NCBI GenBank assembly: GCA_903834925.1
Contig: CAILLA010000138.1
Coordinates: forward strand, 1 to 64,000
DNA length: 64,000 bases
Direction of reading: 5' to 3'
Source: an uncultured Schlesneria sp.
GTDB taxonomy: Bacteria; Planctomycetota; Planctomycetia; Planctomycetales; Planctomycetaceae
Shown here: piece by piece, positions 19,355 through 28,492 of the stretch
How positions within the stretch are numbered: the stretch's first letter is position 1
Layout: each line of letters begins with the position of its first letter
Made by a program: the position numbers and the translations under genes
The notes under the pieces: model-generated
Told to the model about the DNA's origin: nothing
Databases searched by the model: none
What the model saw: the letters and a program-made list of their open reading frames with translations, nothing else

Positions 19355-20281
19355 ATGCTTCGAACATTTGTCACGGTGACGGGATGTCTGTTGTTCACGG
19401 GTGTGTGCGTGTCGGCAATGGCCGATGAAAAAACGCAACCGATCCGAGTCGTCGTATGGGACGAACAGCAGCCAGCTCAAAAACAGGCTTACGACAACTT
19501 TCTCGGCAACGCGATTGCTGATTTTTTGAAGCAGCGACCGGGCCTGACGGTCAAGTCGGTTCGCCTGGACGATCCCGAACAAGGACTTTCGAAAGCGACA
19601 CTCGATGAGTGCGATGTTCTCATCTGGTGGGGTCACGTACGACAACGTGAGATCAAACGCGAAACGGGCCAAGACTTGGTCGAACGAATCAAGCAAGGAA
19701 AGCTCGCCATGATCTCGCTCCACTCGGCACACTGGTCGATCCCGTTCATCGAGGCCATGAACGAACGAGCAATCGCGGACGCACTTGCGACGCTCACGCC
19801 CGAAGAACGAAAGAAAGCCAAGGTTGATGCGATTCGACCCGAGCAATATAGCCAGCCCAAACGAGACGCCGTATTGACACCAAACGTGGAAAAAATCACG
19901 CAACCCGATGGAACAATCCTGCTCAAGGTCAACCTCCCAAACTGCTGTTTCCCCGCCTACCGTGGCGATGGCAAACCGAGTCACGTCCGTACGTTGCTCG
20001 CTAATCATCCGATCGCAAAAGGAATTCCTAAACAATTCGATATCCCACATACCGAGATGTACGACGAACCGTTTCACGTTCCCGCCCCCGATGAAGTCGT
20101 CTTCGAAGAACGCTGGGACGCAGGCGAACGGTTCCGTAGCGGCAGCATCTGGAAAATCGGTAACGGACGGCTGTTCTACTTCCGGCCCGGCCATGAAACA
20201 TTCGATGTTTTCAAACAACCGGAAACATTACAAATCCTGGAAAACGCCGTTCGTTGGTTAGCGCCCCCAATAGTGCAGTAG
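19355..20281 (+). CDS. ThuA-domain secreted protein
   Basis: A 308-residue protein with a signal peptide (hydrophobic core to about residue 24, ending in SAMA). The mature part is a ThuA-like class I glutamine amidotransferase fold: RVVVWDEQQP, CDVLIWWGHV, AMISLHSAHWSIPF (the position of the family's conserved His) and GRLFYFRPGHETFDVF near the end. ThuA proteins are associated with trehalose and other sugar use, and secreted forms are numerous in planctomycetes. The reaction is not established. The ATG at 19355 is preferred because sequence upstream is repeat-derived. Confidence 0.85.
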   Translation: MLRTFVTVTGCLLFTGVCVSAMADEKTQPIRVVVWDEQQPAQKQAYDNFLGNAIADFLKQRPGLTVKSVRLDDPEQGLSKATLDECDVLIWWGHVRQREIKRETGQDLVERIKQGKLAMISLHSAHWSIPFIEAMNERAIADALATLTPEERKKAKVDAIRPEQYSQPKRDAVLTPNVEKITQPDGTILLKVNLPNCCFPAYRGDGKPSHVRTLLANHPIAKGIPKQFDIPHTEMYDEPFHVPAPDEVVFEERWDAGERFRSGSIWKIGNGRLFYFRPGHETFDVFKQPETLQILENAVRWLAPPIVQ

Positions 20282-20411
20282 GGTGGGACAAGTCCTCGCA
20301 GTCCCACCGATCAACCTAAGTTGGTTTTGTCCGCAGGAGGGCGAAGTTCCTGCTGTGTCAAAAATTAAATACAAGCATCGACCCAACGGCACGGCAGGAA
20401 CCTTACCCTCC
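20282..20411. terminator. Two inverted repeats between convergent genes (probable bidirectional terminator)
   Basis: First, GGTGGGAC / GTCCCACC at 20282-20308 with an 11-base loop; a relative lies near 39840. Second, a 22-base imperfect inverted repeat (18/22) at 20336-20357 and 20390-20411 with cores TTCCTGC / GCAGGAA around an AT-rich loop. They fill the gap between the stops of the ThuA gene and the DUF4132 gene. Confidence 0.5.
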
Positions 20412-20418
20412 CGACGAG

Positions 20419-23400
20419 TCATCTCAACTGGTCCAGGATCGACGGATCTTGAATTTCGTGATCTTTCGCCAAAAGCAAAACCTTTGAAATCAATTCCGCC
20501 GTTCGTGGGTCGTCATCGGCGAACGGTAAAAACAATCGGCCGCGATGTTGAGCGTGAACCGGGATGATACAGATCGATCCACCTGGCATCCGATGAACGA
20601 TCGCGCTCCCTAAATGGACGGAATACTCCCCTAGCCTTCCCTTGATTAATGCGTGAACTCCCTTAATCCGCACGTTTTTCAAGCCAAGTAACTCGGTCGT
20701 TTCCCGCAACAGAGCCGTTCGCATTTCGACCGTCGATGCACTCGCCTCAGGGTCAACGCCGCCTCGATGAGCGACACTCACGACAAGATCAATGTCCCGC
20801 ATTACCTCGCTGAAAATCCTCACCGGAACCTCATTAAGCGGAGGTGGCTCCTTCTTGTCGCGATGCGCAAAACGGATTCCAGACAGCGTCAAACCTTCGA
20901 CTTCTGCTGCCGTACCCGCGTTATATTGAAAACCAACACTTGCAGTGATTCCAACATCGTGAAAGGTCTTGAAGACATCATCCTGAGTATTCCATCCCCG
21001 TGAATTCCAGAGCGCAAACCCTTGCGTCGGATTGATCTGCTGTCCTGCATATCGCTGCGACGCCGCTCCGTCCGATTGTTCCTGCTTAGTGACGACATAC
21101 AGTTCGCGAAAGACCTGCTTAAACGGTTGCATCCTTTCAGTAGTGAAACATTCATGCTGCCAACGATCCCAGTCTTTACGCTTGAGAAGATCAGCGGGAT
21201 GAGCTATTCGAAAATGGTCACCCTTCTTGATCGGTATTATCGTCCCGGCGTGATCGCGAAGTGACTTCCCTCTCTTGTCGAGGTATCCCATCCGTTTTTG
21301 ATCGGCATCGTCGACCAGCACCAGTCGTGTCAATAACGGAGCGAGAATCGCATGCTCGCTGAGCGTTTCCATCTCGGCCCCCGTAAATCGATCGCCTCGG
21401 CACATCGCCGCTTCGAGCGATTGCTTCATGCGCGATGCCTTCTTGCGTAACGCGGCCCCTCGTTCAAACAACTCGGCAATCTCGGCATGCTTCTTCTTGA
21501 TTGCAGGTGGAACCGACTTGAGCGTCTTATTCTCCCGTTGAATCGTCAGCTCCGGCTTCGCTTGTTCATCAAGGAACAGAGTGACGGTGACACCGTCTTT
21601 GGTCACAGCAACCGGCCCCTTGGCCAGGTCTTTAACCGCTTCAGCTTCCATCGCCCATTCAAATCGAAGCGGATCGGGATAGCCCGCCAGTCGAGCCAGA
21701 TTGTCGAACCCGATGTCGCAAGCCCGCATGGCACTTGGTCGCGTCAGTCCCGAAAGTTGTCGGGCGTATCGGCGGTATTCCTGAAGTACTTCGTATCGTT
21801 CGAGAATATCGCGATCTTGCTTCGTTCCCTTTGCCAGAGGTAACAGTCCAAGCAGTCGGACGTGTTCTTTTCGTTGCTTCTGCTGAATACTGTCGACCAG
21901 ATCCTGTTTTGGCGTATTTCCCAGCAGGACATCCGCTAGGAACTGAGCCTTCTTGGCTTGAGCCGGATTCGCGGCGTACCGAGCCGCGTCGGCCATTTGA
22001 TGCCACCGGTCGGAACCGAGTAACTCCCACGTCCGATGGAACCAGGCAACATCCACAGCCCCTTGTGTCCGCTCTTCGTCGGTCAGTGCCGTGCGTTCCA
22101 ACAACAATCGTTGCCAGGGGGTCAGCGTGCGTCGTGTAACTGTCGTTTCGGCAGCGTGATCTTCGGCGTCGTCGAGATCGTCATCCGCCGTAACATCTTT
22201 GGAAGAATCAACCTTTTCTTCCTGAATCCCTTCCGCCTCGGCCGCCGCGCTCTCGACCGATGAATTCCATCCGGTATCCATATGAGCGACGAACCAATAC
22301 AGCCCCTCGGCAAACCCCTTCCAATTCAGGTAACTTTCGACAAAACGCGTCCATTGAGGTGCGAGGAATGCCAGCTCCAACAACCGCTGCCCTGTGCAAT
22401 ACCCTTCCTTGATCGCTTGACTGACCAGCTTGTCGAACTCCGCTTGCTTGTCGCTTTCCATGGGATACGTTGACTGAAGTAAATGAGTCAGTGTCGAGCC
22501 GCGACTGGCATTATTCTGTCGCCAACTCGACCCCTTCTTCAGCTTCGCTTTGTCGATGGCCGACAACACACGGAACAACGTTGACATGCCAAAAAAGGAT
22601 TGGATCGAGAGAGCCAAAATTGTTGCGGGGGTCGCTGCTTCGCCGCGAGTCAACTCGATCTCCAACACGCGAGCTCGAATCCGGTCCAGCATCTCCGTGA
22701 TTTCAGGAAGATCCCGAATCTCTTTTGCACGGTCGTCGTCCATTGTTCGTTGAGTCAGATTGGCCAGGTCTGGGAACGTAGATCCATACTGTTCGATGTC
22801 GCGAGGTCCGATCAGCTGATCCATCAAATCATCCGACGTGGCGAACCCCAGTTTACGAGACTCTGCCACCCAGCGAAATTCTGGGCGATCACGTTTCGCA
22901 CCCGGTCGCGGTTCGTCCCGCCAATGCTCCAGCGACCAGAATCGCTGAAGCTGTTTGGGCGTGAGATCTTTCCGGCAAATCAATAGCGCAGCATTGAGAT
23001 CATCTCGCCAATATTCAAACAACTGCCATTGACGCCAGTCATCGTCCGTTTCCTGGCCGATCATGATCCGAAATTGCCGCATGTTATCGCTTGATACGAG
23101 TTTCTCACTTGGTTTCACCAGTTCTGAGTGCAAGTCGTCAGGCACCAGACTATAGGTGGTCTCGATGCGATCCAGCATCCAGTCAACGAATCCTTCCGGC
23201 GGATACAAGAACAGCAGCCACTCCAAAAGTTTGCTGACAAGAGATTCGTACTTCAACTTCAACCCGGAAACGTCGCCGATCACCTCTCGACAGATGGACT
23301 TTGCCTGTGCTGAACTTCTTGACCATTTTTGGATTTCGTCGTAGTCCCAGTGTCCGACCAGTTCCGACGTACAATAGGCTCGAAGGAGTTCCAGGCCATC

Positions 23401-25596
23401 ACGATCACGTAGCGATTTGGGGCGGTTCTTGTACCAGTCCGTCCAGACATCATTCAGCGGCAAGTGACGAATCTCTGTTTCGGGCGTCCCTTTTGTCCGA
23501 TCAAAACTGGGGAACCAATGGGTAACGTTTCCCAGCAATTCTTGGCGAGGCCCATCGTAAGCCTTGATTCTAATGGGCGTCTCACGGTGCTGATGAATCA
23601 ATTCGTCCAAGCCTTGCAGACACTTGAGTGCAGCGGGAGTGAACGATTCGCCCGGACGCCGTTTCGGAGCGATGACTGGCGACCGTTTTGTGGGGTCCAT
23701 CAGCCCGAGCCCGTTCTCCAGTGTAATGGCCTCTTGATCAGACTCGCCGATCGCACTGATTTGTGTCTGTTCTTCCTTGCTCAGATTCTTTCGAGTCTCG
23801 ACAAAAGTAATCGCTTTCTGTTGGCATTGCTGGCGTTCCCGATTCGCTTCGGAAAGGTGACGTAGGATTTCCAACCCGGCCAATCGTTGAGGGGCGTCTC
23901 TTGATCCGGTTAGTCGATCAGCGGTCGCCAGCGCCGCACTATCCTCTTGTTTCAACAGCAACTTGATCCCAGACTGCCGCAGGTCAGACGCCTTTCGAGT
24001 CATCAGTCCTTCCAGAGCCACAGCCTCGTCACCTGTTGGCACCTGTTGTATCAGTGACTCAAAGGCGGCCTGACGAACGTTCTGCGACGCATGTCCCGTC
24101 AGCGAAAACAGGGTCTCACGAGTCAGCTTGTCCCACTTTTTCTGTTGAGCCAATAATCGAACGGCATTCATTTGTTGCCACGAATCCATTCCCTTCAAAT
24201 AGGGGATAATACGAGTAACCGGCCGCTCTCCCAGCAATCCCAACAGTGCGGCGGCAACCGTTGACCGGTCTGCATTCCGTTCGGTCCATGGCCAGACAAG
24301 TGCTTTCAGCTTGAATGGCTTTTCCGGCAGGCGAAGATACAACCGCTCGGCCGCTTCAAATCCGTCAGTACTCTGTTCCTGCTCGTCGTCATTGCCTGCT
24401 ACTAGGGCCTCAAAATCCTCACCAACAGACAGGCCCGCCGATTGCTTCAGAGCACACAGTGCCACTTGAAGATTGGGGTCATCGATTGCGGGAGCTTTTG
24501 CCTGATTGGCGGCCTTGATATCCAGCAAGCCAAGATACCACGCAGCAACAAACCGAATTTCATCGGACTTGTGAGCGAGAAGTTTTGCGGCATGAGGAAT
24601 CGAGGCATGCGCGTCATCGAACCCAATACACCAAAGCGCTCGAAAGACCGTGTCCGGATTGTCGCTTTGAAGACCCTTCAGGCCTGCTGCGGGATCATCT
24701 AAGAAATGGAGCGTCTGTTTGATAATGTCGTTGATCACTTTGACAGAAACAGAATCCCACATCAGCCCCAGCCAGACATTGACCGCTCGTGTGACCGCAC
24801 TGAATCGAGCCAGGTCATGCTCCGCAATTAGCCTCAGCATCCGCCGAAAGGCAATAGGATGAGACTCGTCAACCGCATCCAGAATCGATTGCCGAAGTCC
24901 TTCCTGACGCTGTGCTGCCAGCAGCGTCTTTTCCATCAGTTCCCAGCCCTCTTCACGCGACGACATCAGCAGCGACTTGACGACATGAGAACCCATCGAA
25001 CCGATTTCGTGCTCGTTGGTCACCGATTGACGCAGAATCTCAAAAACCTCGCGTCCTTCCTTATCATCCGACTCGATCAGAGCTGCGAGCAATGGCCCGA
25101 CAACCGACGCCCCGTAGTCAAAGGCATAGGGTGTCCATTGAGCCAACCAGGACAGAGTAACGTCCTGCTCGCGGTAATTCACCAGGCGACTTTGTAATGT
25201 CTGCAGCCATTGAATACGCGATTCGAGTGTAACCGACGGATCACCCGGTGCTCGAAACGATTTTCTGCGGTAGCCAATCTGGTACGGAGTCGTCTTGAGT
25301 AATTGCCATGCCGCTTCAACCCAGTCTGCGAATCGAGGAAAGAAAAGGCGAAAAATCCGCGTTCGGTCTTTAGCCGATAGACGTTCCAGCTCAACCGCCG
25401 CTTGCAGGCGATTTTTATTTTTCATTTCCCAATCATCGATCTCCACTCCCTTTTCATCGTAGCCGAGAATTGCCATGGCGATTGATTTTTGAGATTTCGG
25501 AAGCTTTTTCGCCTCGACGAGAAACCGATCAACATTCCCTTCGGCCGAGAGTTTCCAATCCGCCAGTCGCTTTTCCGCCGCTTCTTTACTGAGCAT
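20419..25596 (-). CDS. DUF4132 domain giant protein with HEAT-like repeats
   Basis: A 1725-residue cytoplasmic protein with no signal peptide or membrane helix. The N-terminal 250 residues are helical. Residues about 290-650 look like HEAT/ARM repeats (for example NPDTVFRALWCIGFDDAHAS and SDEIRFVAAWYLGLL). The C-terminal third carries the DUF4132 segment known from E. coli YehI (RFTGAEMETLSEHAIL, then MGYLDKRGKSL, IAHPADLLKRKDW). The last 150 residues form a separate conserved block (IFSEVMRDIDLVVSVAHRGG to the end). In other bacteria DUF4132 genes often sit with MoxR ATPase, VWA and MolR/WGR genes, but none of those is here. The only candidate partner is the GG-tailed protein upstream at 25847-26272. 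AGGAAA precedes the ATG. Biochemical function unknown. Confidence 0.8.
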   Translation of the reverse strand: MLSKEAAEKRLADWKLSAEGNVDRFLVEAKKLPKSQKSIAMAILGYDEKGVEIDDWEMKNKNRLQAAVELERLSAKDRTRIFRLFFPRFADWVEAAWQLLKTTPYQIGYRRKSFRAPGDPSVTLESRIQWLQTLQSRLVNYREQDVTLSWLAQWTPYAFDYGASVVGPLLAALIESDDKEGREVFEILRQSVTNEHEIGSMGSHVVKSLLMSSREEGWELMEKTLLAAQRQEGLRQSILDAVDESHPIAFRRMLRLIAEHDLARFSAVTRAVNVWLGLMWDSVSVKVINDIIKQTLHFLDDPAAGLKGLQSDNPDTVFRALWCIGFDDAHASIPHAAKLLAHKSDEIRFVAAWYLGLLDIKAANQAKAPAIDDPNLQVALCALKQSAGLSVGEDFEALVAGNDDEQEQSTDGFEAAERLYLRLPEKPFKLKALVWPWTERNADRSTVAAALLGLLGERPVTRIIPYLKGMDSWQQMNAVRLLAQQKKWDKLTRETLFSLTGHASQNVRQAAFESLIQQVPTGDEAVALEGLMTRKASDLRQSGIKLLLKQEDSAALATADRLTGSRDAPQRLAGLEILRHLSEANRERQQCQQKAITFVETRKNLSKEEQTQISAIGESDQEAITLENGLGLMDPTKRSPVIAPKRRPGESFTPAALKCLQGLDELIHQHRETPIRIKAYDGPRQELLGNVTHWFPSFDRTKGTPETEIRHLPLNDVWTDWYKNRPKSLRDRDGLELLRAYCTSELVGHWDYDEIQKWSRSSAQAKSICREVIGDVSGLKLKYESLVSKLLEWLLFLYPPEGFVDWMLDRIETTYSLVPDDLHSELVKPSEKLVSSDNMRQFRIMIGQETDDDWRQWQLFEYWRDDLNAALLICRKDLTPKQLQRFWSLEHWRDEPRPGAKRDRPEFRWVAESRKLGFATSDDLMDQLIGPRDIEQYGSTFPDLANLTQRTMDDDRAKEIRDLPEITEMLDRIRARVLEIELTRGEAATPATILALSIQSFFGMSTLFRVLSAIDKAKLKKGSSWRQNNASRGSTLTHLLQSTYPMESDKQAEFDKLVSQAIKEGYCTGQRLLELAFLAPQWTRFVESYLNWKGFAEGLYWFVAHMDTGWNSSVESAAAEAEGIQEEKVDSSKDVTADDDLDDAEDHAAETTVTRRTLTPWQRLLLERTALTDEERTQGAVDVAWFHRTWELLGSDRWHQMADAARYAANPAQAKKAQFLADVLLGNTPKQDLVDSIQQKQRKEHVRLLGLLPLAKGTKQDRDILERYEVLQEYRRYARQLSGLTRPSAMRACDIGFDNLARLAGYPDPLRFEWAMEAEAVKDLAKGPVAVTKDGVTVTLFLDEQAKPELTIQRENKTLKSVPPAIKKKHAEIAELFERGAALRKKASRMKQSLEAAMCRGDRFTGAEMETLSEHAILAPLLTRLVLVDDADQKRMGYLDKRGKSLRDHAGTIIPIKKGDHFRIAHPADLLKRKDWDRWQHECFTTERMQPFKQVFRELYVVTKQEQSDGAASQRYAGQQINPTQGFALWNSRGWNTQDDVFKTFHDVGITASVGFQYNAGTAAEVEGLTLSGIRFAHRDKKEPPPLNEVPVRIFSEVMRDIDLVVSVAHRGGVDPEASASTVEMRTALLRETTELLGLKNVRIKGVHALIKGRLGEYSVHLGSAIVHRMPGGSICIIPVHAQHRGRLFLPFADDDPRTAELISKVLLLAKDHEIQDPSILDQLR

Positions 25597-25668
25597 CGCT
25601 TTTTCCTGTTTGGCTCACCTGTCTGGTATACAGACAAATTACGCCGATCACGAACAACCTGAAGCGGG

Positions 25669-25771
25669 CATTGCCCGCAACCCAATCCGGCGAAGATTTT
25701 GAATCACGAAATGCACGAAAAAATTAGTCGAGGCGAGCCGGCCGACGTAAGTCCCCGGATTCTTTTCTTCT
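25669..25771. repeat. Mosaic palindromic repeat (GCGGGC hairpin plus AGGCGAGCC element)
   Basis: The segment opens with a GCGGGC-ATT-GCCCGC hairpin, continues with a conserved spacer (a GAATCACGAAATGCACGAAA-like tract) and closes with AGGCGAGCC, a short palindrome and GGATTCTTTTCTTC. An almost identical mosaic lies at 29928-30035, and the second half occurs inverted at 39570-39608. Confidence 0.7.
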
Positions 25772-25846
25772 ACAGATTCTTTGCGCCACGCAAAGGAAAC
25801 AGACGTTAGTACTACAAACACCTTCTGGACGGTCAACAATGGCGAC

Positions 25847-26272
25847 TTAACCACCCGCCAAAAGCGTTAACCGTATAAAGACAATCTGGCTTTCGTCTTG
25901 GACGAACACCTGCTGATCGAGTTCCGTCTGTTCGATGCCATCAATTACCACAAGGTAGAGACCATCTTCGAACGCTTGCAAAGCGGTTCCTACAGCAGAT
26001 TCCGCATCGACCTCTTGGAGCGGAACATCACTGCCACCCGATTGGATTTTTCCTTTGACCGCCCCTGCCTCGATCTGCTTAGAGGTCAGTACATGAACGA
26101 ATTGCCGGTCAAGTTGCCGCTCCTTGAAGGCAGTGACTTCAGCACGAACGACCGATTCAATCAATTGCCGAAGTGTCACTCCATTGTCATCTCGAAATTC
26201 AGGAGGAATGGGAATCGACCAGTCCTCAAACAACTTCTTTTTCTGCCCGAGCGATTTTCCCACGATGACCAT
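25847..26272 (-). CDS. Small protein with beta-grasp-like tail ending in Gly-Gly (candidate ubiquitin-like protein)
   Basis: A 141-residue protein not recognised from a named family. It starts with two short strands (MVIVGKSL, FEDWSIPIPP), a helix (TLRQLIESVVRAEVTAF) and a strand (QFVHVLTSKQIEAG). It ends with the order strand-turn-strand seen in ThiS/MoaD/ubiquitin-like folds: LYLVVIDGIEQTEL, VQDESQIVFIRLTLLAGG. The last two residues, 140-141, are Gly-Gly immediately before the stop codon, as in activated Ubl proteins. GAGGGG lies 7 bases before the ATG. It is 250 bases upstream of, and on the same strand as, the DUF4132 gene, with a repeat between them. No E1, E2 or JAB-type gene is in the window. 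The Ubl call is inference from tail pattern and context. Confidence 0.6.
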   Translation of the reverse strand: MVIVGKSLGQKKKLFEDWSIPIPPEFRDDNGVTLRQLIESVVRAEVTAFKERQLDRQFVHVLTSKQIEAGAVKGKIQSGGSDVPLQEVDAESAVGTALQAFEDGLYLVVIDGIEQTELDQQVFVQDESQIVFIRLTLLAGG

Positions 26273-26554
26273 ACAAAACCCCTCGAAACGGAAAGCAAGA
26301 GAACGGATTCCAACGGACGGTCCAAGCCGAAAATTCGACAACACATAAAATGGGATGCGGAAAAGTGCGAGAAGTGTGCCGCGATTATGAAATTGCGCTC
26401 AAAACATTTCAACGCAGCGTTCGGTCATTCCATGTGAGCCCGACTTCGTTGTCTGACGGTTCCGTTGTGCGACGGTCTCCTGACCTCGCACAAGCAGCCG
26501 ACCGAAGGTCTCCTCTGCGCGTCTTCCGCTCGGTTGAGTGTCTTCGTCTCGATC

Positions 26555-26592
26555 GAGCACCTTCGGTCAGGTTGAGCACCTTCGGTCAGGTT
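26555..26592 (+). repeat. Two perfect tandem copies of a 19-bp unit
   Basis: The unit GAGCACCTTCGGTCAGGTT occurs at 26555-26573 and 26574-26592. Diverged fragments (GTCTTCCGCTCGGTTGAG) lie just upstream, so the array was probably longer. Confidence 0.8.
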
Positions 26593-26720
26593 GAGTGTAC
26601 TCTAAGGCAAACATGACGGAGCCACTAAAATCCCGAAGGTCGACCGCACTTCAAATTCCAACAGCAGATCACCCACCGACTCAAAAAACGAATGGTTAAC
26701 CCACATAAAATGTAATTCCC

Positions 26721-26821
26721 AGGCGAGCCGTGGATGTCAATCCACGGATTCTTCTCCTCGTCGATAAAACACGTCACAAACAAACCAGGCGAGCCGTGGA
26801 TGTCAATCCACGGATTCTTCT
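26721..26821. repeat. Two copies of the AGGCGAGCC palindromic element
   Basis: Two 35-bp copies, 66 bases apart, share AGGCGAG, an 8-bp perfect stem CCGTGGAT / ATCCACGG with loop GTCA (26728-26747 and 26794-26813) and the tail ATTCTTCT. Related copies at 25731, 29995 and 39570 keep the flanks but have a different stem (CCGGG / CCCGG). Confidence 0.8.
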
Positions 26822-26982
26822 CAATCGCCATGTCGAAAAACGTAGAAGACGACAAAATGTATACAAAAAACAACTTGCGTGTCAACCGTTTTCAACGAAC
26901 AGTTTCTTAACATTTGGAATGTGCTCATCAAAGAGCCACGAGGGTGCCACCACAGATCCACACAGATAATGAGGATTATGTC

Positions 26983-27105
26983 CCAGGAAAAACAGTGGAA
27001 AACGCGTTTTCTGATGATTCGCACGAATCAGAATCGGGCGAGATGAAAAGTTTTGTAAATTTTCTGATTAGCGAAGATGAGTGCGGACTAGTGTTCCAAT
27101 ATTCT
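26983..27105 (-). repeat. Mosaic intergenic repeat, inverted copy
   Basis: Read on the minus strand this begins GGAACACTAGTCCGCAC and continues with CGCTAATCAG, an AT-rich spacer and GATTCGTGCGAATCATC. It matches 30360-30475 and 39450-39530 on the plus strand with scattered differences. It is non-coding. Confidence 0.65.
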
Positions 27106-27161
27106 TTTCTTCGTCTCCGCTTTCTAAAAGCCCTGCTCGCTTCCTGATCGCTCGATGCTTC

Positions 27162-27992
27162 TCAACGTAGCGGCTCGAGAGTGCCTCTGACGGCCTCCAA
27201 CGCGAGAATCGAAAGACAAGTGGTTTCGACATTGGCCAATCCGATTTTCTTTCCCGACGCATCATAATCAGTGATCCAGCCTCCGGACGGATCTTGTAAC
27301 GACAACAATCGTTCGAGCAGACCATCAGGTGCCTCGGCTTTCGGGACCCAATACGCAGCAAGCAAGGCCAGAGCCAGCTTGTACGTCGAATATCTCTTCA
27401 GCTGCTTCGTCGCTTCATCGACAAAACCTTTTCCATCCCACATCTTCAATGCCTGTTCCCAGGTTTGCCAGGCCGACTTCTGATCCTTTTCTGCAAGGCT
27501 GGCCATCAACAAAAAGTCGGCGTAACTTTCCCATCCGACCACGATATCGCTGAGCACCACTTCGGTCCGAATCACCTTGTCACCGACTCGTCTGACATCC
27601 TTCAGTTGAAACTGCCGGAATGGCAACGGGTTCTTCAACTCACCGAACAAAAGTTCGATCTTCCCCGAATGCTCAACTCCCTCCCGCTTCATCGACGCTC
27701 GAATCTGCCGGGCCGTTTCCGGATGACTTTCATTCAGCACTTTCGCCGCAAGATAATTATCGTGAAAAATCCAATAAACCTTGGCACCACGGTATTCCGG
27801 CAACAGCCCAAGATCCTGATCCATCAAATCAACCAGAAATCGTCGAGCTTTCTGCAGGACCAGCTTGAGCGACTCAGCGGTAACCAGTTTCGACGGTTCA
27901 TCAGCGGCCATTCCTAGCTGACCAGCTGCCGCAAATCCCAACGCCCCCAGTTTCATGGCTTGACGCCGTGTGAGCATATTGAGCTGACGCAT
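27162..27992 (-). CDS. Exported prenyltransferase/terpenoid-cyclase-like alpha-barrel protein
   Basis: A 276-residue protein. The leader has a twin-arginine motif (LTRRQAMKLGALGFAAAG), so Tat export is likely. The mature protein is all-helical, and its C-terminal part (LLSLQDPSGGWITDYDASG, then NVETTCLSILALEAV) shows the QxxxGGW-type repeat of the squalene-cyclase/prenyltransferase barrel. In planctomycetes short secreted forms are common and are not known to be cyclases; the DxDD catalytic motif is not seen. The ATG at 27992 follows AGGAATCG; an ATG at 28022 is the alternative. Function unknown. Confidence 0.65.
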   Translation of the reverse strand: MRQLNMLTRRQAMKLGALGFAAAGQLGMAADEPSKLVTAESLKLVLQKARRFLVDLMDQDLGLLPEYRGAKVYWIFHDNYLAAKVLNESHPETARQIRASMKREGVEHSGKIELLFGELKNPLPFRQFQLKDVRRVGDKVIRTEVVLSDIVVGWESYADFLLMASLAEKDQKSAWQTWEQALKMWDGKGFVDEATKQLKRYSTYKLALALLAAYWVPKAEAPDGLLERLLSLQDPSGGWITDYDASGKKIGLANVETTCLSILALEAVRGTLEPLR

Positions 27993-28492
27993 GATTCGAT
28001 TCCTGTTTTCAATATCAACCATCGAAGCACGTTGCTGGGGAGTTAGAAGATTGGTGAATGCGATGGATCATGGTTGAAATCAAGTTGTATTCTACTTGAT
28101 TTCTCGTGAATCGGTTATCGATGCGTTTTGCCTGAAGAGCACGACGTTGGCTCGGCAATCGACTTAAGAAATGACGATCGACGCGTTTCTTCACCGTCTG
28201 AGAGCACCCCTTCGTCGATTGAAGGAATCGTTGTCGATCAGAAGTAACGAAGTGGCAATTATTCTGGCGCGACTTCGCAGGGAGTTCCAGTTCACGATCG
28301 GTTTCGACAATGCAGAGTCAGATTCCACGAAAGAATCCAACGGTTTCATGGGACTTATGGGACGAATAGGACCATTGGGACAAAGTTCGTAGGATCGTCG
28401 TCATACCGTCCCATGTGTCCCATCAGTCCCATTCTTCGTCCTGTCATCCAATCCCGCGCCGTATACGGTTACTTCGTGCCGCGTCTCCACAG
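27993..28492. other. Intergenic region with GGGAC-rich repeat, no gene supported
   Basis: About 500 bases. Near 28346-28440 there are repeated ATGGGAC/GTCCCAT words in both orientations (CATGGGACTTATGGGACG, then GTCCCATGTGTCCCATCAGT). They form an inverted repeat at the 3' side of the propeller gene and resemble 52995-53040. A 73-codon reading at 28171-28392 ends inside the repeat and is not called. Confidence 0.5.

Larger units (their letters stand above)
26273..27161. other. Long intergenic region filled with repeats, no gene supported
   Basis: About 890 bases. It contains a 19-bp tandem repeat (26555-26592), two copies of a palindromic element (26721-26821) and an inverted copy of a mosaic repeat (26983-27105). 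Short ORFs here run through the repeats and lack ribosome binding sites, so none is called. Confidence 0.6.

Noticed and set aside
26721-26821. Two identical palindromic repeats 66 bases apart, considered as a small CRISPR array
   Set aside because: Only two repeats, the same element occurs singly elsewhere, flanks belong to an intergenic repeat family, and no cas gene is present.
28171-28392. 73-codon plus-strand ORF
   Set aside because: It lacks a ribosome binding site and its 3' third is the GGGAC-rich intergenic repeat.
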